The notes: a model not told the origin generated them from the sequence alone. Shown: positions 29,059-38,163, counted from the first letter of the stretch. The stretch: DNA of 64,000 bases from Alphaproteobacteria bacterium (GCA_027045875.1 JALUAG010000066.1:1-64000); one strand, 5' to 3'. A program made the numbers and translations.

Positions 29059-30099
29059 ATGACGACGCCGCCGCGCCCGCGCCGGCGCAGGGGGCTCCCC
29101 ACTCTCGAGCCGATCGCCGGTCTGCCGGGGCCCGTAGTGCCGCTCAGGAGCCGGCGCAAGCGGGCCCGGGCCGATTTCCGTCACGCCCGCCACCGTCTCG
29201 GCCGCCGCCTCGCACCGCTGCGCCGGGTGCTCGGCGAGGCGTTCCACGACTTCTTCTTCAGCGACAGCCTGATCCTCGCCGGCAACATCGCCTTCACCAC
29301 CCTGTTCGCCGCCTTTCCGTTCCTCATCTTCCTCCTCACCCTGGCCGGGCTGTTCGGACAGACGGAGGCGGTGCGGCAGTCGATCGAGCTCGCCCTCGAG
29401 CTCATCCCGCCCGAGGTGGCGAGCGTGCTGCGGCCGGCGGTGGAGGAGGTGCTGCGGGAGGCGAGCGCCGGGGTGCTCACCGTGAGCATCCTCGTCTCCC
29501 TGTGGTTCGCCTCCTCCGGCCTCGAGAGCCTGCGCCACGCCATGAACCACGCCTATCAGGTGCCGGAGCTGCCGCATTTCCTGGTCGGACGCCTGGAGAG
29601 CATCCTGCTCACCATCTTCTCGGCCATCGTCATCCTGATCGCCACCGTGGCCCTCGTGGGCTGGCCGGTGGCCCGCGAGGTGATCGCCTGGCTGTCGGAG
29701 CGCGAACTCTTCGAACGCAACCTCTACTCGGTGGTGCGCTACGTGCTGGGCGTGGGGCTGCTCTTTGGCCTCACCGTCACCCTCTACATGGTGCTGCCCA
29801 ACATCGACCTGCGGCTGCGCGACGTGGTGCCCGGTGCGCTCGTCGCGGTCACCGTCTGGACCCTGATCGCCGTCGCCTTCTCCTGGTATCTGCGCAATTT
29901 CGCCCGCTACAGCCTGATCTACGGCAGCCTCGCCGGCATTGTGCTGACGCTGCTGTTCTTCTACATCTCGGCCGCCATCTTCATATTCGGCGCCCAGCTC
30001 AACAGCGCCATCCGACGCGAGCGCATGCGCCGTCTCGGCGACCGGGCGACGGCCGGCGAGGACGCGAGCGGAAGCGGTTCCGAAGCACCCGGAGTCTGA
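29059..30099 (+). CDS. YihY/BrkB family inner membrane protein
   Basis: 346-aa polytopic membrane protein (UPF0761). The Arg-rich cytoplasmic N-terminus of ~65 residues is followed by six helices. The family core [27 protein letters not shown] is near residue 78, and [34 protein letters not shown] is near the C-terminus. The family was once annotated as RNase BN in error; its true role is unknown. The ATG at 29059 has GGGAG seven bases upstream. It lies 17 bp before fabI on the same strand. Confidence 0.93.
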   Translation: MTTPPRPRRRRGLPTLEPIAGLPGPVVPLRSRRKRARADFRHARHRLGRRLAPLRRVLGEAFHDFFFSDSLILAGNIAFTTLFAAFPFLIFLLTLAGLFGQTEAVRQSIELALELIPPEVASVLRPAVEEVLREASAGVLTVSILVSLWFASSGLESLRHAMNHAYQVPELPHFLVGRLESILLTIFSAIVILIATVALVGWPVAREVIAWLSERELFERNLYSVVRYVLGVGLLFGLTVTLYMVLPNIDLRLRDVVPGALVAVTVWTLIAVAFSWYLRNFARYSLIYGSLAGIVLTLLFFYISAAIFIFGAQLNSAIRRERMRRLGDRATAGEDASGSGSEAPGV

Positions 30100-30116
30100 A
30101 CGGAGATCAGCGAACC

Positions 30117-30944
30117 ATGTCGATCCAGAGCCCCCTGATGGCCGGCAAGAGAGGCCTGATCATGGGCATCGCCAACGAGCGCTCGCTCGCCTGGGGAATC
30201 GCGCGCGCGGTGGCCGAACAGGGGGCCGAGCTCGCCGTCACCTGGCAGGGAGAAACCCTGAAGAAGCGGGTGCGGCCGCTGGCCGAACGGCTGGGTGCCG
30301 CCATCACCGCCGATGCCGACGTCACCGATCCGGCCAGCCTGGATGCGCTGTTCGACGAGATCGCCGGCCGCTGGGGCCGACTGGACTTCCTGGTGCACGC
30401 CATCGCCTGGTCGGACAAGGAACAGCTCAAGGGGCGCTACGTCGACACGACGCGCGAGAACTTCCAGCGCAGCATGCTGATCTCCTGCTATTCCTTCACC
30501 GAACTCGCCCGCCGCGCGCTGCCGCTCATGGAGGAGCAGGGCGGAAGTCTCCTGACCCTCACCTACATCGGTGCCGAACGCGTGGTGCCTCACTACAATG
30601 TGATGGGCGTCGCCAAGGCGGCCCTCGAGGCCTCGGTGCGCTACCTCGCCGCCGATCTCGGCCCCGCCGGCATCCGCGTCAACGCCATCTCGGCCGGACC
30701 CGTGCGCACGCTGGCCGCGAGCGGCATCGGCGACTTCCGCTACATCCTCAAATGGAACCAGCTCAATTCGCCCCTCAAGCGCAACACCACCATCGAGGAC
30801 GTGGGCGGTGCCGCCCTGTTCCTGCTCTCCGATCTCGGTGCCGGCACCACCGGCGAGATCCTGCACGTCGATTCGGGCTATCACGTGGTGGGCATGAAGG
30901 CGGTGGACGCTCCCGACATCGCCACGGTGCAGAACGACGGCTGA
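30117..30944 (+). CDS. fabI: Enoyl-ACP reductase FabI
   Basis: NADH-dependent enoyl-ACP reductase finishing each fatty-acid elongation cycle. 275 aa. [19 protein letters not shown] is the nucleotide-binding segment, the catalytic pair is in [30 protein letters not shown] (YxxMGxAK), and [21 protein letters not shown] is the flexible substrate loop. It complements FabZ encoded at 7249-7722. ATG 30117 was chosen for family length; the ribosome-binding site (GGAG, 11 bases upstream) is loosely spaced. Confidence 0.97.
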   Translation: MSIQSPLMAGKRGLIMGIANERSLAWGIARAVAEQGAELAVTWQGETLKKRVRPLAERLGAAITADADVTDPASLDALFDEIAGRWGRLDFLVHAIAWSDKEQLKGRYVDTTRENFQRSMLISCYSFTELARRALPLMEEQGGSLLTLTYIGAERVVPHYNVMGVAKAALEASVRYLAADLGPAGIRVNAISAGPVRTLAASGIGDFRYILKWNQLNSPLKRNTTIEDVGGAALFLLSDLGAGTTGEILHVDSGYHVVGMKAVDAPDIATVQNDG

Positions 30945-30948
30945 GGCG

Positions 30949-32043
30949 ATGGCCGGCTCGAGCTTCGGCGAGATCTTCCGTTTCACCACCTGGGGCGAGA
31001 GCCACGGGCCGGCGATCGGGGTGGTGGTCGACGGCGTACCGCCCCGCCTGCCGCTCCACGAGGACGACATCCAGCACTGGCTCGACCGCCGGCGACCCGG
31101 TCGCAGCCGCTTCACCACCCAGCGCCGCGAACCCGACCGGGTCGAGATCCTCTCGGGCGTGTTCGGCGGCCGCACCACCGGCGCGCCGGTGAGCCTCGTC
31201 ATCCGCAATCTCGACCAGCGCTCGAAGGATTACGGCGAAATCCGTGATCTCTATCGTCCCGGTCACGCCGACTTCACCTACGAGATGAAGTACGGCATCC
31301 GCGACTGGCGGGGCGGCGGCCGGGCCTCGGCGCGGGAGACCGCCTGCCGGGTGGCGGCCGGCGCCATCGCCCGCAAGATCCTCGGCGACGGCATCAGGAT
31401 CCGCGGCTATCTGGTTCGGATCGGCTCCGATTGCATCGACCGCTCGCGGTTCGACGAGGCCGAGATCGAACGCAATCCCTTCTGGTGCCCGGACGCCGCC
31501 GCGGCGGCCCGCTGGGCCGATCTCCTGGACGCCGTGCGCAAGCGGGGATCCTCGCTGGGCGCCGTCATCGAAGTGGTGGCCGAAGGGGTGCCGCCGGGGC
31601 TCGGCGAGCCGGTCTACGACCGGCTGGATGCCGATCTCGCCAAGGCGATGATGAGCATCAACGCCGTCAAGGGGGTGGAGATCGGCGCCGGCTTCGAGGC
31701 GGCGCGCCTCCACGGCGAGGAGAACGCCGACGAGATCGTGATGCGGGACGGGCGGCCGCATTTCCTCTCGAACCGCGCGGGCGGCGTCCTCGGCGGCATC
31801 TCCACCGGCCAGCCCGTCGTGGTCCGCTTCGCCGTCAAACCCACCTCCTCGATCCGCATTCCGCGGCGCACCATCGACCGTCTCGGCCACGAGCGGGAGG
31901 TGGTGACCAAAGGGCGCCACGATCCCTGCGTGGGCATCCGGGCGGTGCCCGTCGGCGAGGCGATGATGGCCTGCGTGCTGGCCGACCATCTGCTGCGCCA
32001 CGCCGCGCTGCTGGCCGCCGCACCGCCACGGGGCGGCGACTGA
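30949..32043 (+). CDS. aroC: Chorismate synthase
   Basis: FMN-dependent enzyme making chorismate from EPSP for aromatic amino acids, folate and quinones. 364 aa. Signatures present: [21 protein letters not shown] at the N-terminus, [29 protein letters not shown] near residues 105-133, and [17 protein letters not shown]-like [14 protein letters not shown] near 270. It begins 4 bp after the fabI stop, so the two are probably coupled. Confidence 0.97.
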   Translation: MAGSSFGEIFRFTTWGESHGPAIGVVVDGVPPRLPLHEDDIQHWLDRRRPGRSRFTTQRREPDRVEILSGVFGGRTTGAPVSLVIRNLDQRSKDYGEIRDLYRPGHADFTYEMKYGIRDWRGGGRASARETACRVAAGAIARKILGDGIRIRGYLVRIGSDCIDRSRFDEAEIERNPFWCPDAAAAARWADLLDAVRKRGSSLGAVIEVVAEGVPPGLGEPVYDRLDADLAKAMMSINAVKGVEIGAGFEAARLHGEENADEIVMRDGRPHFLSNRAGGVLGGISTGQPVVVRFAVKPTSSIRIPRRTIDRLGHEREVVTKGRHDPCVGIRAVPVGEAMMACVLADHLLRHAALLAAAPPRGGD

Positions 32044-32111
32044 GGCACCCGCTTGCGAGGCCTTCGGCGGTAGCCTAGCCTCCCGTTGTCGCGAGCGACG
32101 GAGAGGAAACG

Positions 32112-32708
32112 ATGAGAAGCCTTCTGCCCCTGGTCCTCGCCGTACTCCTGGCCGGCGGGTCCGGCGCCCGGGCCGACGAGTTCCTGGACCAGCTGGACCT
32201 CGCCCGCCAGCTCTACGAGGAAGGCGATGTCACCGGCGCGATGACGGAGCTCGACTTCGCCCGCCAGCTCCTGCAGGAGAGGCTCGGCCAGCGTTTCGTC
32301 ACCGCCTTTCCCGATCCGCCCGAGGGCTGGGAGGCGGAGCCGGCGGAGCTCCAGCCCACCGGCATGCTCGGCGGCGGCCTGCTGGTAACCCGCGGCTACC
32401 GCCGGATCGACGGACCCGGCGAGATCGATGCCCAGATCGTCGCCAACAGCCCGATGATCCAGGCCTTCGCGGCGATGATGTCGAACGCCGCCATGATGGC
32501 CGCCGAGCCGGGAGCGAAGCGCATCCGGGTGGGCCGTGCCACCGCCATTCTCACCTGGGACGAGGAGGCGCGCACCGGCGAAGTGCGGCTCGCCGTCGGG
32601 CAGGCGATGATCTCGCTCGAGGGGCGGGACCTCGACGGCAGCGAACCGCTGATCGCGCTCATCAAGGCGTTCGACCTCGAGACGATCAAGGCGCTGGCCG
32701 GCGGCTGA
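32112..32708 (+). CDS. Exported protein of unknown function
   Basis: 198 aa. A signal peptide (MRSLLPLVLAVLLAGGSGARA) with cleavage before DEF is followed by a helical segment, LARQLYEEGDVTGAMTELDFARQLLQ, that resembles one TPR-like hairpin. An FPDPPEGWEAE element, a methionine-rich stretch (SPMIQAFAAMMSNAAMMA) and a short beta-rich tail follow. I do not recognise a named domain. The ATG has GAGAGGAA nine bases upstream. It follows aroC by 68 bp and converges on gshA. Likely periplasmic. Confidence 0.7.
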   Translation: MRSLLPLVLAVLLAGGSGARADEFLDQLDLARQLYEEGDVTGAMTELDFARQLLQERLGQRFVTAFPDPPEGWEAEPAELQPTGMLGGGLLVTRGYRRIDGPGEIDAQIVANSPMIQAFAAMMSNAAMMAAEPGAKRIRVGRATAILTWDEEARTGEVRLAVGQAMISLEGRDLDGSEPLIALIKAFDLETIKALAGG

Positions 32709-32745
32709 GGGGCGAGGACGGATCCCGCCCCTTCCCGCTCCACGC

Positions 32746-34113
32746 TCAGTAGGCGTACTCGCGGAACACCGGATCGACGCTGCCGCCCCAGCGGCCGTGG
32801 AACTTCGCGAGCTTCTCCTCCGCCGGCGTGACGCCGGTGCCGGCGATGCGCCAGAGGTTGGCGAGATAATATGTCTCGTCGTGACCGGCGACGCCCACGC
32901 GGTTGCGCGCCGAGAGACCGGAATCGGCGAGCGCCAGCACCTCGAGTGCAATGTCCCGCAGGGTGCGGCCGCGGAAGGGGGTCTTGAGGCCGAGGCGCGG
33001 CACCTCGCGGCGGAGATACTGGTGCTCCTCGAGGGTCCAGTCGCGGCAGAGATCCCAGGCCGCGTCGAGCGACGGCCGGTGATAGAGGAGGCCGGTCCAC
33101 AGCGCCGGCAGGCCGCACAGCTTCTGCCACCGCCCGCCGTCGGCGCCGCGCATCTCGATGTAGCGCTTGAGCCGCACTTCCGTGAACACGGTCGTCAAGT
33201 GGTCCGCCCAGTCGGCGAGGGTCGGCACCTCGCCCGGCAGCGCCGGCAGGCGGCCGGCGAGAAAGTCGCGGAAGGACTGGCCGGCGGCGTCGATGTAGCG
33301 GCCGTGCCGGTAGACGAAATACATGGGCACGTCGAGCACGTAGTCCACGTAGCGCTCGAAGCCCATCCCCGCCTCGAACACGAAGGGCAGGATGCCGCAG
33401 CGATCGGGATCGGTGTCGTTCCACACATGGCTGCGATAGCTGAGATAGCCGGTCGGCCGGCCGTCGGCGAAGGGCGAGTTGGCGAACAGCGCGGTGGCCA
33501 CCGGCTGCAGCGCGAGGCCGACGCGGAACTTCTTCACCATGTCGGCCTCGTCCGCGAAGTCCAGATTGACCTGGATCGTGCAGGTCCGCAGCATCATGTC
33601 GAGACCGTGACCGCCGCGCTTCGGCATCCAGCGGCGCATGATGGCGTAGCGCCCCTTGGGCATCCAGGGGATCTCCTCCCGCCGCCATTTGGGCTGGAAG
33701 CCCATGCCCAGCATCCCCACACCCAGGGGCTCGGCGACCTGGCGGACCTGTTCGAGATGGGTATGGACCTCGCAGCATGTCGCGTGGATGTCCTCGACCG
33801 GCGCCCCGGAGAGCTCGAGCTGGCCGCCCGGCTCCAGGGTCACCGAGGCGCCGCCCTGGCGGAGGGCGACGGGATTGTCGCCCTCGCGCACGATCTCCCA
33901 GCCGAAGCGCGCCGCGAGCCCCTCGAGCAGCGCCCGGATGCCGCCCCGCTCCTCGTAGGCGAGCGGCCGCAGCGTGTCCTTGTGGAAGCCGAACTTCTCG
34001 TGTTCGGTGCCGATCCGGAAGTCCGCTTCCGGCTTGCAGCCGGCTTCCAGATAGGCCACCAGCTGCCGCCTGTCGGTAACGGGCTCGCCGCCCTCCACGG
34101 GTGGTCCCGACAT
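32746..34113 (-). CDS. gshA: Glutamate-cysteine ligase (plant-type GCS2)
   Basis: First and rate-limiting step of glutathione synthesis. 455 aa. This is the plant/alphaproteobacterial type rather than the E. coli type: [12 protein letters not shown] near residue 33, [16 protein letters not shown] near 91, [37 protein letters not shown] near 325, and a C-terminal [18 protein letters not shown] 34113 is preceded by GGGGGAGGAGG. No gshB in the window. A ParA-like gene lies 43 bp upstream on the same strand. Confidence 0.96.
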   Translation of the reverse strand: MSGPPVEGGEPVTDRRQLVAYLEAGCKPEADFRIGTEHEKFGFHKDTLRPLAYEERGGIRALLEGLAARFGWEIVREGDNPVALRQGGASVTLEPGGQLELSGAPVEDIHATCCEVHTHLEQVRQVAEPLGVGMLGMGFQPKWRREEIPWMPKGRYAIMRRWMPKRGGHGLDMMLRTCTIQVNLDFADEADMVKKFRVGLALQPVATALFANSPFADGRPTGYLSYRSHVWNDTDPDRCGILPFVFEAGMGFERYVDYVLDVPMYFVYRHGRYIDAAGQSFRDFLAGRLPALPGEVPTLADWADHLTTVFTEVRLKRYIEMRGADGGRWQKLCGLPALWTGLLYHRPSLDAAWDLCRDWTLEEHQYLRREVPRLGLKTPFRGRTLRDIALEVLALADSGLSARNRVGVAGHDETYYLANLWRIAGTGVTPAEEKLAKFHGRWGGSVDPVFREYAY

Positions 34114-34156
34114 GCCTCCTCCCCCGTCATCTACGCCATTCCGCGCCGCGGCGGGT

Positions 34157-34789
34157 CTAGCCGAGCAGAGCCGCGATCTCCGCGGCCAGGGCCCGGGATT
34201 CGGCGGCCGCCCGGCTGCGCGGCTCGCTCTCCACGACGCCGAGACCGCGGGCGATGGCGCGCACGAAGGCCTGCCGGTTGCCGAGCCGGCTTTCGAGCGC
34301 GGCCATCCCGGCCTCGGCCATCGCCGCCTCCGCCTCGGCGATGCTGCGGCCCCGCGCCGGTACGCGGTTGAGCAGCAGGCGCACCGCCCGCCCCTCTCTG
34401 GCCGCCAGCTCGAGCGTTCCCCGCGAGGCCCAGAGATCGAGGGGGCTCGGCTGGCTGGGCACCAGCACGAGGTCCGCCTCCCGCACCGCCGTCCGGGCCT
34501 CCGCCTCGGCGTGGGGCGGGGTGTCCACCAGCACCAGATCCGCCGCTCGGCGCACCCGCTCCAGCTCCACCCCGAGACGCCAGCCGCCCACCGCCGAGAG
34601 CGGCAGCTCCGCGACCCGGCCCGCCGCCCTCTCCCGCAGCGCCGCCCAACCGGCGAGACTGGCCTGGGGGTCGGTGTCGACCATCGCCACCCGCCGCCCC
34701 GCCTCGGCGAAGGCGGTGGCCAGCTGCACCACCAGCGTGGTCTTGCCGGCCCCGCCCTTCTGCTGTGCGACACAGATCACCCTGGCCAT
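34157..34789 (-). CDS. Orphan ParA-like ATPase
   Basis: 210-aa MinD/ParA-superfamily ATPase. The deviant Walker A is [18 protein letters not shown] (signature Lys at 11, second Lys at 16), Walker A' lies in [20 protein letters not shown], and [38 protein letters not shown] contains Walker B. No ParB and no parS-like site are next to it. It lacks the N-terminal DNA-binding part of plasmid type Ia ParA. Such solitary short ParAs can position non-chromosomal cargo such as chemoreceptors; which cargo applies here is unknown. Confidence 0.82.
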   Translation of the reverse strand: MARVICVAQQKGGAGKTTLVVQLATAFAEAGRRVAMVDTDPQASLAGWAALRERAAGRVAELPLSAVGGWRLGVELERVRRAADLVLVDTPPHAEAEARTAVREADLVLVPSQPSPLDLWASRGTLELAAREGRAVRLLLNRVPARGRSIAEAEAAMAEAGMAALESRLGNRQAFVRAIARGLGVVESEPRSRAAAESRALAAEIAALLG

Positions 34790-34812
34790 GCCCGCTCCCC
34801 GACGGAATGGGG

Positions 34813-35739
34813 TCAGTACCCCCGCTCGCGCCGCACCACATGGCGCAAAGGCCGGCCTTCGCGCAAGCGGCGAATGTTGTCCGCCACCACTTCCGCCCCG
34901 GTCTCGGGGAGGCTGTAGCTGGCGGTGTGGGGCGTCACCCGGATGCGGGGATGACGCCAGAAGGGATGGTCCGCCGGCAGCGGCTCCTCCCGGAAGACGT
35001 CGATCACCGCCCCCCGCAGATGCCCACGTTCCACCGCGTCGAGCAGGTCCCGTTCGACGAGATGGGCACCGCGGGCGAGGTGCACGAGGCAGGCGCCCCG
35101 CGGCAGCCGGGCGAACAGATCCGCGTCCAGGATGTTCTCGGTCTCGGGGGTGAGCGGCAGCAGACAGATCACGATGTCGAGGCCCTCGAGGAAGGCGCCG
35201 AGCTCCTCCCCGCCGGCGAAGCTCGCCACCCCCTCGATCGCCTTGCGGCCCCTGCTCCAGCCGCGCACGCGGAAACCGTGGGCGACGAGGGAGCGGGCGG
35301 CGTCGGCCCCGAGCTCGCCCAGCCCCATCACCCCGACGGTGGTGCTCGCCGCCGGCCGCGGCATCTCCATCTCCCAGCGTGCCCGCCGCTGCCGCTCCTC
35401 GTAGAGATCGAGGCGCCGGTGGTAGAAGAGCGCGAGAGCGAGGGCGTATTCGCTCATGCTCCGGGTGAGCGAGGGATCGACCATGCGGCAGAGGGGCACG
35501 GCCGGCAGGGTGGGATCGGCGAGCAGCGCATCGACGCCGGCGCCCAGGGAGAAGACGGCGCGCAGATTGGGCAGCCCGGCGAGCAGACCCGGCGGTGGCC
35601 GCCACACGAGGGCGGTGTCGATCGCCTCGGGATCACCGAGATCCGGCCAGATGCGCACCTCGAGATCGGGCAGCCTCGCCTCGAGGGCCGCCTTCCAGGC
35701 CACCGGATCGTCCTCGCGGCTGTAGAACAGAAGCGCCAT
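34813..35739 (-). CDS. 2-hydroxyacid dehydrogenase (glyoxylate/hydroxypyruvate reductase A-like)
   Basis: NAD(P)H-dependent D-2-hydroxyacid dehydrogenase, 308 aa. The C-terminal Rossmann domain has VGVMGLGELGADAARSLVAHGFRVRGWSR (GxGxxG) near residue 135. Catalytic elements: LARGAHLVERDLLDAVERG (Arg), AVIDVFREEPLPADHPFWRHPRIRVTPHTAS (Glu and His). Sequence and length resemble GhrA, which reduces glyoxylate and hydroxypyruvate; the substrate is inferred. It starts at ATG 35739 with GGAGAGGAA, and is divergent from the DUF3750 gene. Confidence 0.88.
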   Translation of the reverse strand: MALLFYSREDDPVAWKAALEARLPDLEVRIWPDLGDPEAIDTALVWRPPPGLLAGLPNLRAVFSLGAGVDALLADPTLPAVPLCRMVDPSLTRSMSEYALALALFYHRRLDLYEERQRRARWEMEMPRPAASTTVGVMGLGELGADAARSLVAHGFRVRGWSRGRKAIEGVASFAGGEELGAFLEGLDIVICLLPLTPETENILDADLFARLPRGACLVHLARGAHLVERDLLDAVERGHLRGAVIDVFREEPLPADHPFWRHPRIRVTPHTASYSLPETGAEVVADNIRRLREGRPLRHVVRRERGY

Positions 35740-35880
35740 TTCCTCTCCGCTCCTCCACCGGTCCCTATCTTCGGCCACCACCCGCGGCCCGCACAAGCGT
35801 CCGCCGCCCCTTGTCCGCCCGCCACCGGCCGGACATCTTGAACGGCGGACGCCGCCCCATCCTCGCCGGAGGGCCCGAGG

Positions 35881-36618
35881 CTGTCGAAGCTCACGCTGCT
35901 GCTCACGACGCTCCTGCTGCTGCCGCTGTCGGCCCAGGCCGTGCTGGTGTTCGCCCGCGGCCTGCCCCACTGGCGGGACGCGCGCTGGGACAGCGCCGGG
36001 CTCGCCCCCGATCCCGCCGCCTTCCGGGGCGCGGTGGTCCAGATCTACGCCGCCCGCGCCTGGGGATGGAAGGGCGTGTTCGCCGTGCACAGCTGGATCG
36101 CCTTCAAGCGCGAGGGTGCGGCCGCCTACGAGCGCTACGAGGTGGTCGGCTGGGGGGTGAAGCACGGGCTTCCCGCGGTGCGCCGCAACATGCGCCCGGC
36201 CGACGCCTACTGGGCCGGCAACCGGCCGCGTCTCCTGGCCGACCTCCGCGGCCCGGCGGCGGCGGCGCTCATTCCCCGCATCGAGGCGGCGATCGCGAGC
36301 TACCCCTACCGCCGCAGCTACCGGAGCTGGCCCGGCCCCAATTCCAACACCTTCGTCGCCCATCTCCTCCGCAGCCTGCCCGAACTCGGCGTCGAGCTGC
36401 CGCCCGAGGCGGTCGGCAAGGACTATCTCGGTGCCACCCGCTGGCTCGCCCGCACACCCAGCGGCACCGGCGTCCAGCTTTCCTTCTGGGGCCTTTTCGG
36501 CCTCACGCTGGCCCGCGAGGAGGGGCTCGAGCTCACTTTCCTCGGCCTCAACCTCGGGATCGACCCCCTGGACCTCGCCCTCAAGCTGCCGGGTGTCGGC
36601 CGGCTCGCCCTGCGCTGA
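35881..36618 (+). CDS. DUF3750 domain protein, probable CTG start
   Basis: 245 aa if initiated at CTG 35881, 225 aa from GTG 35941. The DUF3750 core is plain: VVQIYAARAWGWKGVFAVHSWIAFK, RYEVVGWGVKHG, SYPYRRSYRSWPGPNSNTFVAHLLRSLPEL and GKDYLGATRWLARTPSGTG. The DGAT-like invariant PGPNSNTF suggests an enzyme, but no activity is known to me. The upstream 20 codons read as a classical hydrophobic signal or anchor sequence (SKLTLLLTTLLLLPLSAQA). A GGAGGG at 35868-35873 sits seven bases before CTG 35881, while GTG 35941 has no comparable site. There is no ATG, GTG or TTG between the upstream stop at 35839 and 35941, so a CTG start best explains the data. A VOC gene follows 13 bp downstream. Confidence 0.78.
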   Translation: MSKLTLLLTTLLLLPLSAQAVLVFARGLPHWRDARWDSAGLAPDPAAFRGAVVQIYAARAWGWKGVFAVHSWIAFKREGAAAYERYEVVGWGVKHGLPAVRRNMRPADAYWAGNRPRLLADLRGPAAAALIPRIEAAIASYPYRRSYRSWPGPNSNTFVAHLLRSLPELGVELPPEAVGKDYLGATRWLARTPSGTGVQLSFWGLFGLTLAREEGLELTFLGLNLGIDPLDLALKLPGVGRLALR

Positions 36619-36631
36619 GGAGGACCGCCCG

Positions 36632-37057
36632 GTGACGACGGAACGACGGAGACCGGAGGTGCAGCCCCTCGACCGCATCCTCGAAACGGTGCTCTACGTG
36701 GACGATCTCGAGGCCGCCGAGGCCTTCTACGGCGGCGTCCTCGGCCTCGAGTGCACGGCCCGCCGACCGGGTCTCTTCGTCTTCTTCCGTATCGGCCGCC
36801 AGATGCTGCTGCTGTTCGATCCCGAAGGCTCCGCGAACAATCGGGAGCTGCCCGCGCACGGCGCCCGCGGTCCCGGCCACGTCTGCTTCGCCGTCCCGGA
36901 GGCGGAGCTCGAGGCCTGGCGCGCGCGGCTCGCGCGCCACGGCGTCGCGATCGAGCACGTCCAGCGCTGGCCCGCCGGCGCCCGTTCCCTCTATTTCCGC
37001 GATCCCGCGGGCAACAGCGTCGAACTCGCCCCGCCGGTCATCTGGGGCCTCGCCTAG
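36632..37057 (+). CDS. VOC (glyoxalase/bleomycin resistance) superfamily protein
   Basis: 141-aa paired beta-alpha-beta-beta-beta protein. ILETVLYVDDLEAAEAFYGGVLGLE at residues ~13-37 and GPGHVCFAVPEAELEAWRARLARHGV near 80-105 are the two module starts, and SLYFRDPAGNSVELA near 125 carries the usual metal-ligand Glu. The VOC fold covers glyoxalases, dioxygenases and resistance proteins; substrate unknown. The GTG at 36632 follows GGAGG with eight-base spacing. It is probably co-transcribed with the DUF3750 gene. Confidence 0.88.
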   Translation: MTTERRRPEVQPLDRILETVLYVDDLEAAEAFYGGVLGLECTARRPGLFVFFRIGRQMLLLFDPEGSANNRELPAHGARGPGHVCFAVPEAELEAWRARLARHGVAIEHVQRWPAGARSLYFRDPAGNSVELAPPVIWGLA

Positions 37058-37079
37058 ACCCGGTTTTTTCCCGGGTTTT
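37058..37079 (+). terminator. Possible terminator after the VOC gene
   Basis: Directly after the stop codon, a 6-bp inverted repeat ACCCGG / CCGGGT with a T-rich loop is followed by TTTT. It is short but well placed for the DUF3750-VOC unit. Confidence 0.4.
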
Positions 37080-37084
37080 CCACA
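37076..37084 (+). promoter_or_regulatory. DnaA-box-like 9-mer TTTTCCACA
   Basis: An exact match to the relaxed DnaA box TTWTNCACA in the gap between the convergent VOC and NDUFA12 genes. The same 9-mer occurs twice more at 41886 and 41923. Alone it proves nothing; see the cluster near 41886-41931. Confidence 0.35.
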
Positions 37085-37107
37085 GGCCCTCCCCGGCCCC
37101 TGAGCGG

Positions 37108-37128
37108 CGCTGAGCCCTTCCCTCAGCG
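37108..37128. terminator. Hairpin between convergent VOC and NDUFA12 genes
   Basis: A perfect 7-bp repeat CGCTGAG / CTCAGCG with a 7-base loop, within a patch of repeated CTCAG/CTGAG words (37100-37147). No T-run follows on either strand. It could act as a bidirectional transcription stop for the two convergent genes. Confidence 0.4.
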
Positions 37129-37143
37129 TTGCCTCAGCGCGCC

Positions 37144-37566
37144 TCAGGCGCCGTCCGGCCGCCAGGGCTCGTAATCGCCCGTGGCCTTCGGCCGCCGACC
37201 GCCCCGGAGCTGGTGGCCGGGCGGCAGCCAGGCCTCGGCGGTGCCGCTGGGGTTGGGCCTGTGGGGCTTCTCCCAGTACTTCACCGGCAGCGGCTGTTCG
37301 CTCGGCGGCTTCTCGACGGTATGGTGCAGCCAGGCGTTCCATCCGGGCGGCACGGTGCTGGGCTCGATCTCCCCCTCGCCGGCGTAGACGACCCAGCGGC
37401 GCTCCCGGCGCCAGTCCCTGGCCCGCCGCTCCCGGTAGTAGCGGTTTCCGAATTCGTCCTCGCCCACATACTCGCCCTTGCGGCCGATGAGCAGGCGGGT
37501 TCCGAGACGGTTCCAGGCGAGCCAGGAGAGCACGATGTCCTCCGCGGAAGGTCGCGTCGCGCGCAC
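37144..37566 (-). CDS. NDUFA12-family NADH:ubiquinone oxidoreductase subunit
   Basis: Supernumerary complex I subunit homologue, shared by mitochondria and alphaproteobacteria (bovine B17.2). 140 aa. The diagnostic block GTRLLIGRKGEYVGEDEFGNRYYRER is at residues ~22-47, followed by RRWVVYAGEGEIEPSTVPPGWNAWLHHTVEKPP. The basic, Pro-rich tail is typical. The start is GTG 37566 with a GAGGGGG five bases upstream. It is isolated from the nuo operon, as is usual for this gene. Confidence 0.93.
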   Translation of the reverse strand: MRATRPSAEDIVLSWLAWNRLGTRLLIGRKGEYVGEDEFGNRYYRERRARDWRRERRWVVYAGEGEIEPSTVPPGWNAWLHHTVEKPPSEQPLPVKYWEKPHRPNPSGTAEAWLPPGHQLRGGRRPKATGDYEPWRPDGA

Positions 37567-37809
37567 TATGCCCCCTCGCCCGGCCGCCGTCCAGCCGCCC
37601 GCGGCGCCACGCCACGGCGGCGGCCGGCCCCGGAACTTCCCCGGGCTGTGGGCAACCTGGGATTGTGAGAGCGCCTCAGATCCGCTGACCGATCCTCAGC
37701 CCCACAGACCCCGTTCGCTCCGCCCGAACTGATCGTGAGACCGTCTCCAGCCCCTCTCCGGCGAACCTCCTCGGATGTCCGGCGCAGCGTCCGGCCGCTT
37801 CGGAGAACT

Positions 37810-37831
37810 ATTGTGACCTTTGGGCCACAAT
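37810..37831. promoter_or_regulatory. Inverted repeat upstream of nrdJ
   Basis: 9-base arms ATTGTGACC / GGCCACAAT with one mismatch around TTTG. The CCACAAT half matches the left half of the NrdR-like box 30 bp downstream, so it could be a second, partial NrdR site or an independent operator. Confidence 0.4.
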
Positions 37832-37860
37832 CGCAGATCTCGTAAGGGCTTTACGAATGA

Positions 37861-37879
37861 CCCACAATATGTAGTATTG
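37861..37879. promoter_or_regulatory. Candidate NrdR box upstream of nrdJ
   Basis: CCACAATATGTAGTAT agrees with the NrdR consensus ACACAATATATAGTGT at 13 of 16 positions (my hand alignment to the consensus as I recall it). NrdR represses ribonucleotide reductase genes in an ATP/dATP-dependent way and usually binds tandem boxes. The second box here would be the weaker CCACAAT-containing repeat at 37810-37840. Confidence 0.55.
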
Positions 37880-38107
37880 GGGAGGCGAGCCCGGCGGAGA
37901 TCGGGCCAGCCGCTGCGGGAACTGGCGGGCCTCCTCGGGGCCCCCGGCCCCGCGCCGGGCGGTGCGGCGCCCGGCAGGGTGCGGAACGGGTTGTGCGATG
38001 GTCGCGAGGGCACTAAACTGGGCGTTGAGTGAGTCCGCAATCAATCGGCGCTGATCCTCGTTGATCGCGATACGGCCCGGCAGATCGCTTGCGTGGTGGG
38101 AAGGGTA

Positions 38108-38137
38108 TTGACGGAACAGGTCGTGAACATCGATAAA
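38108..38137 (+). promoter_or_regulatory. Predicted promoter of nrdJ
   Basis: TTGACG (38108-38113) and GATAAA (38132-38137) with an 18-base spacer, 26 bp before the nrdJ ATG. The short leader that results includes the GAGGAG ribosome-binding region. The NrdR-like box lies about 230 bp upstream, which is far for direct repression, so another promoter nearer 37880 is possible. Confidence 0.4.
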
Positions 38138-38163
38138 ACGCGCGACGAGGAGAACAGGGGTCG

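Larger units (their letters stand above)
37567..38163. other. Intergenic region upstream of nrdJ (597 bp)
   Basis: Largest gap in the window. The left two thirds is GC-rich with scattered CTCAG words and no convincing gene: short open frames have no ribosome-binding site or recognisable protein. From about 37805 it becomes locally AT-richer and holds an inverted repeat, an NrdR-box-like site and a promoter described separately. I looked for a cobalamin riboswitch, expected near B12 genes, and did not see its conserved boxes. Confidence 0.6.

Noticed and set aside
37820-38032. 70-codon plus-strand open frame upstream of nrdJ
   Set aside because: No ribosome-binding site, no recognisable protein, and it spans the NrdR-like box.
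37567-38163. Cobalamin riboswitch upstream of nrdJ
   Set aside because: The conserved B12-box sequence could not be found by eye. NrdR-type control looks more likely.
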